Assembly: GCA_024699645.1 (NCBI GenBank)
Contig: JAILPE010000017.1
Coordinates: forward strand, 1 to 32,058
Length of the DNA: 32,058 bases
Direction: 5' to 3'
DNA from: Lachnospiraceae bacterium
GTDB taxonomy: Bacteria; Bacillota; Clostridia; Lachnospirales; Lachnospiraceae
Positions 23,741 to 31,237 of this stretch are shown piece by piece; positions within the stretch are counted from its first letter, which is position 1; each line of letters starts with the position of its first letter. Below the pieces are notes generated by a model. That model had not been told where the DNA came from. It worked only from the letters and a program-made list of their open reading frames with translations, and did no database searches. The translations under genes were made by a program, and so were the position numbers.

Positions 23741-24946
23741 ATGAAAAAATTCACAGCATTACTTCTCGTTCTTACACTTGCACTCGGCGTTACCGCATGC
23801 AGCAGCGCGGCAACAGGTGACAAGATCGGTATCATCCTTATCGGTGATGAGAACGAGGGCTACTCTCAGGCTCATATCGAGGGTATCAAGAAGGCAGCTA
23901 AAGAGCGCAACGTAGAAGATAACCTTGTTTGGTTCTACAACGTTCCCCAGGAAGAGGAATGCTACGACAAGTGTATTTCCTGTATAGAGCAGGGTTGCAA
24001 GCTCGTTATCACAAACTCATACGGTCATCAGTACTTTGCAAAGCAGGCAGCTGAAGAGCATCCTGAGATCAAGTTTGTTTGTATGACAGGTGACGAAGCT
24101 AAGAAATCAGGCCTTGCAAACCTTTCAAACGCATTTAACCAGACATACCAGAGCCGTTACGTTTCCGGTGTTGTTGCAGGTATGAAGATCAAGGAACTTG
24201 TTGAAAGCGGAAAGCTTGGTGCAAACAACTTTGACGAAAACGGCAAGGTTAAGACAGGTTATGTCGGAGCCTTCCCCTTTGCGGAAGTTATTTCCGGATA
24301 TACAGCATTCTTCCTTGGAATGCAGTCAATCTATCCCGATGTAGTAATGGATGTTTCATTCACAAGCTCATGGTCTGATCTTGTTGCCGAGAAGACGACA
24401 GCCGAGATGCTTATCGCTAACGGCGCAGTTATCATCGGACAGCATGCAGATACAACAGGTGCTCCTCAGGCTTGTGAAGCTGCCAATGTAGCAGGTACAC
24501 CCGTTTACTCGGTTGGTTATAACATTGACATGCTTTCTGTTGCACCTCATGCAGCTCTTACATCGGCTACCAACGATTGGTCGGTATACTACAGCCACTG
24601 CTTCGATCAGTTCATCAAGGGTGAGAGGATCGACGTTGACTGGTCTGAAGGTTATGAGTCGGGTGCCGTATGCATCACTAAGCTCGGTGATTCCTGTGCT
24701 GCAGGAACAGCCGATGAGGTAGCAAAGGCTGAGACAGCTATCAAGAACGGAACACTTCATGTATTTGATACAAACAAGTTCACCGTTGGCGGACAGAAGG
24801 TTACAGAAATCTTCCGTATCGACACCGACGGAGACTATGTTCCCGATTCGGTTAACGGTATCGTAGACGGATATTTCGATGAGTCAAAGTACATTTCGGC
24901 TCCTACATTCTCATGCGATATCGACGGTATCACAAAGCTCAACTGA
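23741..24946 (+). CDS. BMP-family substrate-binding lipoprotein (nucleoside-type ABC importer)
   Basis: This 401-residue lipoprotein should capture the ligand for the ATPase and permeases encoded downstream. The signal peptide ends in the lipobox GVTAC with Cys20 as the lipidated residue. The body is a BMP/PnrA fold: DKIGIILIGDENEGYSQAH near the start, then EQGCKLVITNSYGHQYF, GYVGAFPFAEVISGYTAFFL and GQHADTTGAPQACE. Known relatives bind purine or other nucleosides; the ligand here is not provable. ATG 23741 follows GAGGAGG; an ATG at 23654 lies in the terminator and is not real. Codon use is more biased than in neighbours (ACA, GCA and GTT preferred), as in highly expressed genes. It is flanked by terminators. 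Confidence 0.93.
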   Translation: MKKFTALLLVLTLALGVTACSSAATGDKIGIILIGDENEGYSQAHIEGIKKAAKERNVEDNLVWFYNVPQEEECYDKCISCIEQGCKLVITNSYGHQYFAKQAAEEHPEIKFVCMTGDEAKKSGLANLSNAFNQTYQSRYVSGVVAGMKIKELVESGKLGANNFDENGKVKTGYVGAFPFAEVISGYTAFFLGMQSIYPDVVMDVSFTSSWSDLVAEKTTAEMLIANGAVIIGQHADTTGAPQACEAANVAGTPVYSVGYNIDMLSVAPHAALTSATNDWSVYYSHCFDQFIKGERIDVDWSEGYESGAVCITKLGDSCAAGTADEVAKAETAIKNGTLHVFDTNKFTVGGQKVTEIFRIDTDGDYVPDSVNGIVDGYFDESKYISAPTFSCDIDGITKLN

Positions 24947-24973
24947 TTTTGAGCCAAATCAACACATGATCAT

Positions 24974-25007
24974 AAGGTTCTCTTGTCCGTGACAAGAGAA
25001 CCTTTTT
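24974..25007 (+). terminator. Strong intrinsic terminator after the BMP lipoprotein gene
   Basis: Bases 24974-24987 pair perfectly with 24991-25004 (14 bp, AAGGTTCTCTTGTC on the left) around a CGT loop, ending in TTTTT (25003-25007). Partial read-through would let the ATPase and permeases be made in smaller amounts than the binding protein. Confidence 0.92.
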
Positions 25008-25111
25008 GTGTTATATTAAAAAATGCGATTTTGTTTGTATGAATTGTTAAGCACAGCAGGATACGGACAGGATCGTCAAAAAGCTTATTGATCTGAGAGG
25101 AGGGCCTTTTG

Positions 25112-26659
25112 ATGAGCACGGATGCAGCCGTTGAAATGCGAGGTATTTCCAAAAGCTTCGGCACCGTTAAGGCCAACGATAACATTGACATCACTCTCAA
25201 AAAGGGTGAGATCCTGGCACTGCTCGGGGAAAACGGCAGTGGCAAGACAACACTTGTCAATATTCTTTCGGGAATCTATTACCCTGACGAAGGCAGGGTT
25301 TTCATCGACGGAAAAGAAACCGTCATCTCTTCGCCTACCGTTGCATTTTCGTCCGGAATCGGTATGATCCACCAGCATTTTAAACTTGTGGATGTGTTTA
25401 CTGCGGCCGAAAATATAGTCCTCGGTTATAATGAAGCCGGAAGAAAGTACAATATTAAGGAAGCTGCGGAGCGTATCCGCTCGATAGCTTCAAGGTATGG
25501 TTTTGAGATCGATCCGAACAAGAAGATCTATGACATGTCCGTTTCCGAAAAACAGACCGTCGAGATCATCAAAGCATTGTACCGCGGTGCAAGGATCCTG
25601 ATCCTTGACGAGCCTACGGCTGTTCTTACACCTCAGGAAACAGACAAACTGTTTGATGTTATGAGGAACATGAAGAACGACGGAAGATCGATCATCATTA
25701 TCACGCACAAGCTGACCGAAGTTATGGAGATATCGGACAGAGTGGCTTTGCTGCGCGGGGGAAAACTAATAGATGTACTTGAAACTCCCAAGACAGATTC
25801 ACTGCAGCTTGCATCTCTGATGGTCGGCAAGTCGGTTTCTCTTGAGATCAACAGACCTGATGCTGTAAAACCCGAAGACAGGCTTATACTTTCGGGACTT
25901 ACATATATAGACCACGACGGAGTTAAAAGGCTTGATGATGTTTCGTTTACCGCAAGGTCGGGAGAGATTCTCGGAGTAGCGGGTGTTGCGGGATCCGGCC
26001 AGAAAGAACTGCTTGATGCCGTTGCCGGATTGCTCAGCCTCGAATCGGGTACGGTAACGTACCGTCCACCGTCGGGAGGCAGCATAAAACTAAACTCACT
26101 AAATCCCAGACAGATCAGAAAACTCGGGATCTCAATCTCTTTCGTCCCCGAAGACAGACTCGGTATGGGTCTTGTCGGTGACATGGGCATGACCGACAAT
26201 ATGATGCTTAGGACATTTGATGAGAGCAAGGGTATATTCGTTAAGAGAAACGAGCCGAGAAAGCTCGCGGATAAGATAAAAGATGAGCTCGATGTTGCTA
26301 CTCCGGGTGTTAATTTCCCGGTAAGAAGACTTTCGGGCGGTAATGTTCAAAAGGTCCTTGTGGGCCGAGAGATCGCGGCATCGCCGTCGGTACTCATGCT
26401 TGCATATGCGGTCAGGGGACTTGATATAAACACTTCGCATGTTATCTACAATCTGCTGACCGAACAGAAAATGAAGGGAACGGCGGTCATATACGTCGGA
26501 GAGGATCTTGATGTTCTTATGTCCCTGTGCGACAGGATAGTTGTTCTTGTCGGCGGCCAGGTTTCGGGTGTTGTTGATGCGAGAACCACATCAAAGGAAG
26601 ATATCGGTCTTTTGATGACAAGCTATAAAAAGAGAGGAGACTTGGGAAGTGAGCGTTAG
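25112..26659 (+). CDS. Double-NBD ABC ATPase of the BMP/nucleoside importer
   Basis: The product has 515 residues with two nucleotide-binding halves, as in the RbsA/MglA/NupO group. The first half has Walker A GENGSGKTT (39-47), a signature-like MSVSEKQTVEI and Walker B ILILDEPTAVL (about 163-173). The second half has the usual degenerate Walker A GVAGSGQKEL (about 290-299), LSGGNVQKVLVGRE (about 406-419), and YAVRGLD where relatives usually have QPTRGLD. It should power the two permeases that follow. ATG 25112 is preceded by GAGGAGGG. The permease start overlaps its end by 11 bases, so the two are translationally coupled. Confidence 0.93.
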   Translation: MSTDAAVEMRGISKSFGTVKANDNIDITLKKGEILALLGENGSGKTTLVNILSGIYYPDEGRVFIDGKETVISSPTVAFSSGIGMIHQHFKLVDVFTAAENIVLGYNEAGRKYNIKEAAERIRSIASRYGFEIDPNKKIYDMSVSEKQTVEIIKALYRGARILILDEPTAVLTPQETDKLFDVMRNMKNDGRSIIIITHKLTEVMEISDRVALLRGGKLIDVLETPKTDSLQLASLMVGKSVSLEINRPDAVKPEDRLILSGLTYIDHDGVKRLDDVSFTARSGEILGVAGVAGSGQKELLDAVAGLLSLESGTVTYRPPSGGSIKLNSLNPRQIRKLGISISFVPEDRLGMGLVGDMGMTDNMMLRTFDESKGIFVKRNEPRKLADKIKDELDVATPGVNFPVRRLSGGNVQKVLVGREIAASPSVLMLAYAVRGLDINTSHVIYNLLTEQKMKGTAVIYVGEDLDVLMSLCDRIVVLVGGQVSGVVDARTTSKEDIGLLMTSYKKRGDLGSER

Positions 26660-27755
26660 TCATAAAAAGCACACGGAGCCGCTTCTGCGTGTTGTTAAAT
26701 TTGAGGGAATGTCCCGTTCAAGACGCTGGCTCGTAAGAATTATAGCGGTATTGACATCACTTATAGTTTCAGGTGTCATCATAGTTCTCCTTGCCGGGAT
26801 CAATCCTTTGAAGGTTTATGAGACGATGTTTCGCGCGAGCTTCGGATCGGCGAGACTGGTCTGGAATCTCCTGAGAGATTCTTCAACCCTACTGCTTCTC
26901 GGAGTCGGCCTTGCGCCCGCCTTTGCAATGCGATTCTGGAATATCGGCGCCGAGGGACAGATGCTTGTGGGCGGCATAGCAACAGCATTTTGCATGAAGT
27001 ATTTTACAGGGATGCCGACGATGCTTCTCATCCTTGTTATGATCACCGTATCGGTTATAGCCGGAGCTCTTTGGGGACTTCTCCCCGGAGTATTTAAGGC
27101 GTTCTGGAATACAAACGAGACCCTCTTCACGCTTATGATGAATTACATTGCGATCCAGCTTACATCTTTTATGGTTTCGCAGTGGGAGATCGGAGCCGGA
27201 AACAACACGGTCGGGATCATCAATTCAAAGGGTCACGAGGGATGGCTTCCGGGCCTCTTTACTTCACAGTACAATAAGGATTTCGGAATAAACGTACTGA
27301 TCGTGCTTACCGTTACGGTACTCATGTTTGTATACCTCAAGTATTCGAAGCACGGTTATGAGATAAGCGTTGTCGGGGATTCGGTCAACACGGCCCGTTA
27401 CGCCGGCATAAACGTTAAAAAGGTTTACATCAGGACAATGCTTCTTTCGGGTGCTGTCTGCGGACTTGCCGGATTCCTCGCTGTTTCGGGCGTGAGTCAT
27501 TCGATATCGACTTCGACGGCCGGCGGCAGAGGCTTTACGGCCATAATCGTTGCGTGGCTCGCGAAATTCAATACATTCAGCATGATCGCGATCGCTGTTC
27601 TGCTGTGCTTCCTTGATCAGGGAGCTCTTGAGATCGCTTCGTCTTGCAACGTCAATACATATGTGTCCAAGATCATTACGGGAGTTATCCTTTTCTTCCT
27701 GCTCGCGGGCGAATTCTTCACTTCGTACCGCATAAAGATCCGCGGACATCACTGA
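26649..27755 (+). CDS. ABC permease 1 of the nucleoside-type importer (YufP/NupP-like)
   Basis: This 368-residue membrane protein has about eight to ten hydrophobic segments. The cytoplasmic N-terminus (1-31) ends at SRRWLVRI. FAMRFWNIGAEGQMLVGGIA is the typical family segment, and the conserved GLAGFLAVSGVSHS and GRGFTAIIVAWLAKFN lie near the C-terminus (residues about 275-310). It forms the channel together with the next permease. GTG 26649 is used, with AGAGGAG about 10 bases upstream. It lies within the end of the ATPase gene. Confidence 0.92.
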   Translation: MSVSHKKHTEPLLRVVKFEGMSRSRRWLVRIIAVLTSLIVSGVIIVLLAGINPLKVYETMFRASFGSARLVWNLLRDSSTLLLLGVGLAPAFAMRFWNIGAEGQMLVGGIATAFCMKYFTGMPTMLLILVMITVSVIAGALWGLLPGVFKAFWNTNETLFTLMMNYIAIQLTSFMVSQWEIGAGNNTVGIINSKGHEGWLPGLFTSQYNKDFGINVLIVLTVTVLMFVYLKYSKHGYEISVVGDSVNTARYAGINVKKVYIRTMLLSGAVCGLAGFLAVSGVSHSISTSTAGGRGFTAIIVAWLAKFNTFSMIAIAVLLCFLDQGALEIASSCNVNTYVSKIITGVILFFLLAGEFFTSYRIKIRGHH

Positions 27756-27810
27756 TCAAAGATATTTATTTCAGAGAGAGAAGCCCCCTCACATCTTTAA
27801 ACGGGGGATT

Positions 27811-27870
27811 ATGACAGACCTAAATTTAGGGCGGGAAACCTGCCCGATACTGGAAAGGACTAAGCTATGA
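27811..27870 (+). promoter_or_regulatory. Possible 19-codon upstream ORF coupled to permease 2
   Basis: ATG 27811 opens a frame of 19 codons (MTDLNLGRETCPILERTKL) whose TGA (27868-27870) overlaps the ATG of permease 2 (27867). The context TATGACAGAC at this ATG is repeated at the real start. Its Shine-Dalgarno, GGGGG (27803-27807), can pair with CCCCC (27784-27788), and a second stem (27829-27835 with 27839-27845) lies inside the frame. This arrangement could couple or regulate translation, which is inference. Confidence 0.4.
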
Positions 27871-28856
27871 CAGACATAATTCAGCTCATGCATAGTGCGG
27901 TAATATTCGGAACGGTTATTATGCTCGGTGCAGTCGGGGAGATAATTACCGAAAAAGCAGGACACTTAAACCTCGGAGTTCCCGGAGTTATGTATATCGG
28001 AGGCATTTCGGGACTAATGGCATCTTTCTTTTACGAAAATGCCGCTGCCGATCCGTCGGGGATAGTTTCGGTCATACTTTCACTCACCGCAACGCTTATA
28101 GGATCAGGTCTTGCGGGACTCCTCTACGGATTCCTTACCGTAACTTTAAGGACCAATCAGAATGTTACGGGTCTGACGCTTACGATCATGGGTGGCGGAA
28201 TCGCCAATTTCTTCGGTGGAATGCTCAGTAAATACGCGGGTGGAGTAGGAAAGATTTCGACGGATGTAGCATCAAATTGTTACAGAGCGTATTTTGGATT
28301 CCTTACCGGAAACAGTACTTCGAACCCGCTTTATGCAATATTCGGGTATGGTTGGATGACATTTGTGGCTATAGGCATTGCCGTTGCTACGCATCTTTTC
28401 CTGAAAAAGACCCGTGCCGGACTCGGACTTCGCGCTGTCGGAGAAAATCCCGCAACAGCCGATGCGGCCGGCATAAACGTTACAAAATACAAATATTGCG
28501 CGATCGTCGTGGGATCTGCGATCTCGGGAATCGGAGGTCTTTACTACACGATGGATTACGTTAACGGAACATGGATCAACGACGGTAATATCGAGGCACT
28601 TGGATGGCTTGCGGTCGCACTTGTTATCTTCACCACATGGAAGCCCGTGAATGCCATTTGGGGCGCATATCTCTTCGGCGTGCTTTATTGGTCATACCTT
28701 TACATACCGGGACTTACACGCTCGAGTCAGGAGATCTTTAAGATGCTTCCTTACGTGGTGACGCTTGCTGTTCTGATCGTTGTGTCGCTTCGCAAGAAGA
28801 AGGAAAATCTCCCTCCGGAACATTTGGGTCTTCCGTATTTCCGAGAGGAGAGATAA
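27867..28856 (+). CDS. ABC permease 2 of the nucleoside-type importer (YufQ/NupQ-like)
   Basis: This 329-residue membrane protein has about eight hydrophobic segments. Family hallmarks are LGAVGEIITEKAGHLNLGVP (residues 20-39), LRTNQNVTGLTLTIMGGGIA (about 93-112), GLGLRAVGENPATADAAGIN (the cytoplasmic loop facing the ATPase) and GWLAVALVIFTTWKP. It completes the importer with permease 1. ATG 27867 has AAAGGA 7 bases upstream. The 111-base gap from permease 1 is unusual for this operon type and holds a possible leader ORF and two stems. A short charged tail ends the protein. Confidence 0.93.
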   Translation: MTDIIQLMHSAVIFGTVIMLGAVGEIITEKAGHLNLGVPGVMYIGGISGLMASFFYENAAADPSGIVSVILSLTATLIGSGLAGLLYGFLTVTLRTNQNVTGLTLTIMGGGIANFFGGMLSKYAGGVGKISTDVASNCYRAYFGFLTGNSTSNPLYAIFGYGWMTFVAIGIAVATHLFLKKTRAGLGLRAVGENPATADAAGINVTKYKYCAIVVGSAISGIGGLYYTMDYVNGTWINDGNIEALGWLAVALVIFTTWKPVNAIWGAYLFGVLYWSYLYIPGLTRSSQEIFKMLPYVVTLAVLIVVSLRKKKENLPPEHLGLPYFREER

Positions 28857-28865
28857 CGTAACAGT

Positions 28866-28945
28866 GCACGTGAAAACGACACATGGGATCGGGAAACGGA
28901 GCACGTGAAACCGACACATGGGATCGGGAAAGAGTGCGCGTGAAA
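28866..28945 (+). repeat. 35-base tandem repeat, two full copies and part of a third
   Basis: GCACGTGAAA occurs at 28866 and 28901, and GCGCGTGAAA at 28936, an exact 35-base period. Copies one and two share CGACACATGGGATCGGGAAA, while the third breaks off after the first ten bases. Each full copy contains the palindrome CACGTG. The array lies between permease 2 and the acidic protein gene. Confidence 0.9.
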
Positions 28946-29043
28946 AGATATACGGAGAAGAACTTAGGCTGATAAAAATGGGATGCTCGGAAAAGCTTTC
29001 AAATGGTTCACTTTGATGATACGGCTTTACAGGGGTGACGCTT

Positions 29044-31002
29044 ATGGATAACGGCAATTTAACGGAGAACACGGTAAATAACAGTATATACAGAGCGGAT
29101 GATATGATCTTCGTCAATTCTATGCCTGACGGGACGGTTAGTTATCCTCCGTTTACCATTGCGCCTTCCGATGATGAGCGAGAGGGTCCCGATTCTTACA
29201 CAATACGCTTCGATGAGGACTTCGGAGGAGACCTTTCGGTTAAGATCTGCAGCCTGATGGCAGAAGATTTTAATGTAGCGATAGATGGAGAGGATTATTC
29301 TTTCGCGATCCGCGGAGCAAAACAGACGGATCCCGGATACGCTATGATTGCGGGACCGTTTGAAAAGGATTCTGTCATAACGTTCGGTTGGGGAAAAGAT
29401 TCGGCGGGCATTTATATGCAAGAAGATGTCGAAAGCGTTGAAACGTCCGAGGATAATATCGAAGAGATCTCAGAAAACCACAAAATTCCATTTTTGATAA
29501 ACGGTGCCGATCGGGTTCTTGTAAGCAGGTCATCAATGATAGTACTTGCTGACATTACACAGGCGGATGAAGCCTTTATAAGTCCTATCGGGGAAATCGG
29601 TCTTGAAGTGAACGGCACGGAAGTCACAGATAAGATGAGGCTTGAAGCACCGAAGGAATTTGTATACGACAGCATAGACGTTAAAGCGGGCGAAGAAAAA
29701 TATCGGCTCGTACTCAGAAATCCTGAGAACAAGAATGATGATGGCGGGCCCGACGCGTTCATGAACGTGACCGGCAGCTTTGCGGGAGAACTCTGCTACA
29801 AGATCGGACTGCCCGGTGGCACCGGTGAAAAAGGCACATATCACAGCTTTAATGATCATATATTCGGAATCGACCCGCAAACGGGATATTTCTGGGGCAG
29901 GATGAAGGCGCTCGGGTCCGTGTGGGGATTCCAGGTTGAAGAAGGTTTATACAGTATAAATCCGTCTGTTCTAAAGAATGCAAAATCATTCATCGTCATA
30001 TCTCAGGGAAAAGAAAAAGAATATCCTGTCCCGGCGGAATCCGGCGCTGAAGACGGCCCTGCGGTTATGATGATCCGCGCTCGTTTAAACAACGGGATTG
30101 CGGTAATTAAGTGCATTGATAAAGACGGAAACGAGTGCGCAATCGAAAGCGTTGAGATCAGAACGCTCTCGACTACGGCCCACGCATCCGACTTTGCGGA
30201 AGCAGTCATGGCAGCTGATGTGGTAGAGGCCGACACCACCGATTTGGGTGAAGCCGAGGCCGTAGGCGCCGGCGAAATCGTGGGTGAGAGCAAAGATATA
30301 GCCGATGCTACTGATATGGGTGAAACCATCTTATCGGAAACAGAAAATGATGAGAACGAGAATACTGGCATAGATGAAGAAATGCCTGAAAATACGGAAC
30401 AGAAACCTGCTGAAATTGTTGCAGAAGAGGTCCCTGCAGAACCCGAAGTGGAACCTACAGAAAAATCAGATATTATACTGGAAAAGATAGTGGAAGAGGC
30501 ACTTGCCGCAGGACAGTACGATGAGCCTGAAGAAGTCGAAGAAAAGAAAGAAGTCGATTCGAGGCCTCCTTTGAGCGAAAAAGAATACAGATCGGCAATA
30601 GAAAACTATTTCGGACCGAGAAAACACGGGATCGATTTCTGGGATAGCGAGAGAAAAGACAGGCCGCAGGATTCAAACACTGCGGTGGAGTCTGAGCCCG
30701 AGGCTGCACATCCTGAATCCGAGGCTGCACATCCTGAACCTGAGGCAGTGGTGGAGAAAGTCAAGGAAACAGAGCATCCGGAACCCGAGGCAGCACATCC
30801 TGAACCCGAAGCAACGGTGGAGGAAGCTGAGGAAACCTCTGAGGAACCCCCTGAAACTGTAGAAGAGACCAAAGAAGATCTCGGAAAGAAGATAAAAGTT
30901 TCGGTTTACTCAAACTCAGAGAGAAGGCGAACTTCTAAACACTCCGGAAACTCGGGAGTCAAGGGATTGTTGTCATCGCTCTTCGGAAATAAAAGACATT
31001 GA
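29044..31002 (+). CDS. Large protein with acidic repeat tail, function unknown
   Basis: I do not recognise the family. The 652-residue product has no signal peptide or transmembrane helix, so it is probably cytoplasmic or peripherally attached. Residues 1 to about 375 look globular and beta-rich, perhaps with internal duplication (DEDFGGDLSVKICSLMAED and VTGSFAGELCYKIGLPGG may be related). Residues about 380-605 are very acidic and include Pro-Glu repeats of the type EPEAAHPESEAAHPEPEA (about 555-595). The end is strongly basic (SERRRTSKHSGNSG) with an amphipathic GLLSSLFGNKRH, which could touch the membrane or a nucleic acid. ATG 29044 follows AGGGG. It is the last + strand gene before a hairpin cluster. 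Confidence 0.8.
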   Translation: MDNGNLTENTVNNSIYRADDMIFVNSMPDGTVSYPPFTIAPSDDEREGPDSYTIRFDEDFGGDLSVKICSLMAEDFNVAIDGEDYSFAIRGAKQTDPGYAMIAGPFEKDSVITFGWGKDSAGIYMQEDVESVETSEDNIEEISENHKIPFLINGADRVLVSRSSMIVLADITQADEAFISPIGEIGLEVNGTEVTDKMRLEAPKEFVYDSIDVKAGEEKYRLVLRNPENKNDDGGPDAFMNVTGSFAGELCYKIGLPGGTGEKGTYHSFNDHIFGIDPQTGYFWGRMKALGSVWGFQVEEGLYSINPSVLKNAKSFIVISQGKEKEYPVPAESGAEDGPAVMMIRARLNNGIAVIKCIDKDGNECAIESVEIRTLSTTAHASDFAEAVMAADVVEADTTDLGEAEAVGAGEIVGESKDIADATDMGETILSETENDENENTGIDEEMPENTEQKPAEIVAEEVPAEPEVEPTEKSDIILEKIVEEALAAGQYDEPEEVEEKKEVDSRPPLSEKEYRSAIENYFGPRKHGIDFWDSERKDRPQDSNTAVESEPEAAHPESEAAHPEPEAVVEKVKETEHPEPEAAHPEPEATVEEAEETSEEPPETVEETKEDLGKKIKVSVYSNSERRRTSKHSGNSGVKGLLSSLFGNKRH

Positions 31003-31057
31003 CTACTTGGCAATCGAATAACCGGAGATTCCCGCATATAGTCATAATAAAACGAAA

Positions 31058-31081
31058 AGGCGTGGCTCAAAAGCCACGCCT
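31058..31081 (-). terminator. Intrinsic terminator for the minus-strand gene
   Basis: AGGCGTGGCT (31058-31067) pairs with AGCCACGCCT (31072-31081) around four bases. On the minus strand the stem is followed by TTTTCGTTTTATTATG, a typical terminator. On the plus strand no T-run follows, so it serves the gene ending at 31238. Confidence 0.75.
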
Positions 31082-31141
31082 CAGAGTGAAGACAAACGAG
31101 ATTTTGGAAAGCCTCCAAAATCTCGTTTGTCTTCACTCTGA
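31081..31141. repeat. Perfect 28-bp inverted repeat with a 5-base loop
   Basis: Bases 31081-31108 are the exact reverse complement of 31114-31141, with loop AAGCC. This is the longest perfect palindrome I noticed in the window. It sits between the terminator stem (31058-31081) and a shorter imperfect stem (31141-31164), with which it shares end bases. Confidence 0.93.
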
Positions 31142-31164
31142 AGGAACCCCGTTCGGAGTTCCTT
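31141..31164 (+). terminator. Imperfect stem-loop, possible terminator of the acidic protein gene
   Basis: AAGGAAC (31141-31147) pairs with GTTCCTT (31158-31164), with two more G-C pairs after one mismatch and a GTTC loop. A T-rich but interrupted stretch (CTCTGTCTGTTATTCTGTT) follows. It is a weak terminator candidate for the + strand. Confidence 0.4.
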
Positions 31165-31237
31165 CTCTGTCTGTTATTCTGTTCAGATCTTGAAGAATAC
31201 AACACCTTCTTTGAGTCCTGTCACTATTTCACTGATC

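Noticed and set aside
30906-31205. Short frames on both strands across the hairpin cluster with similar peptides
   Set aside because: The similarity is a direct result of the perfect inverted repeat being read on both strands; no start signals or family likeness.
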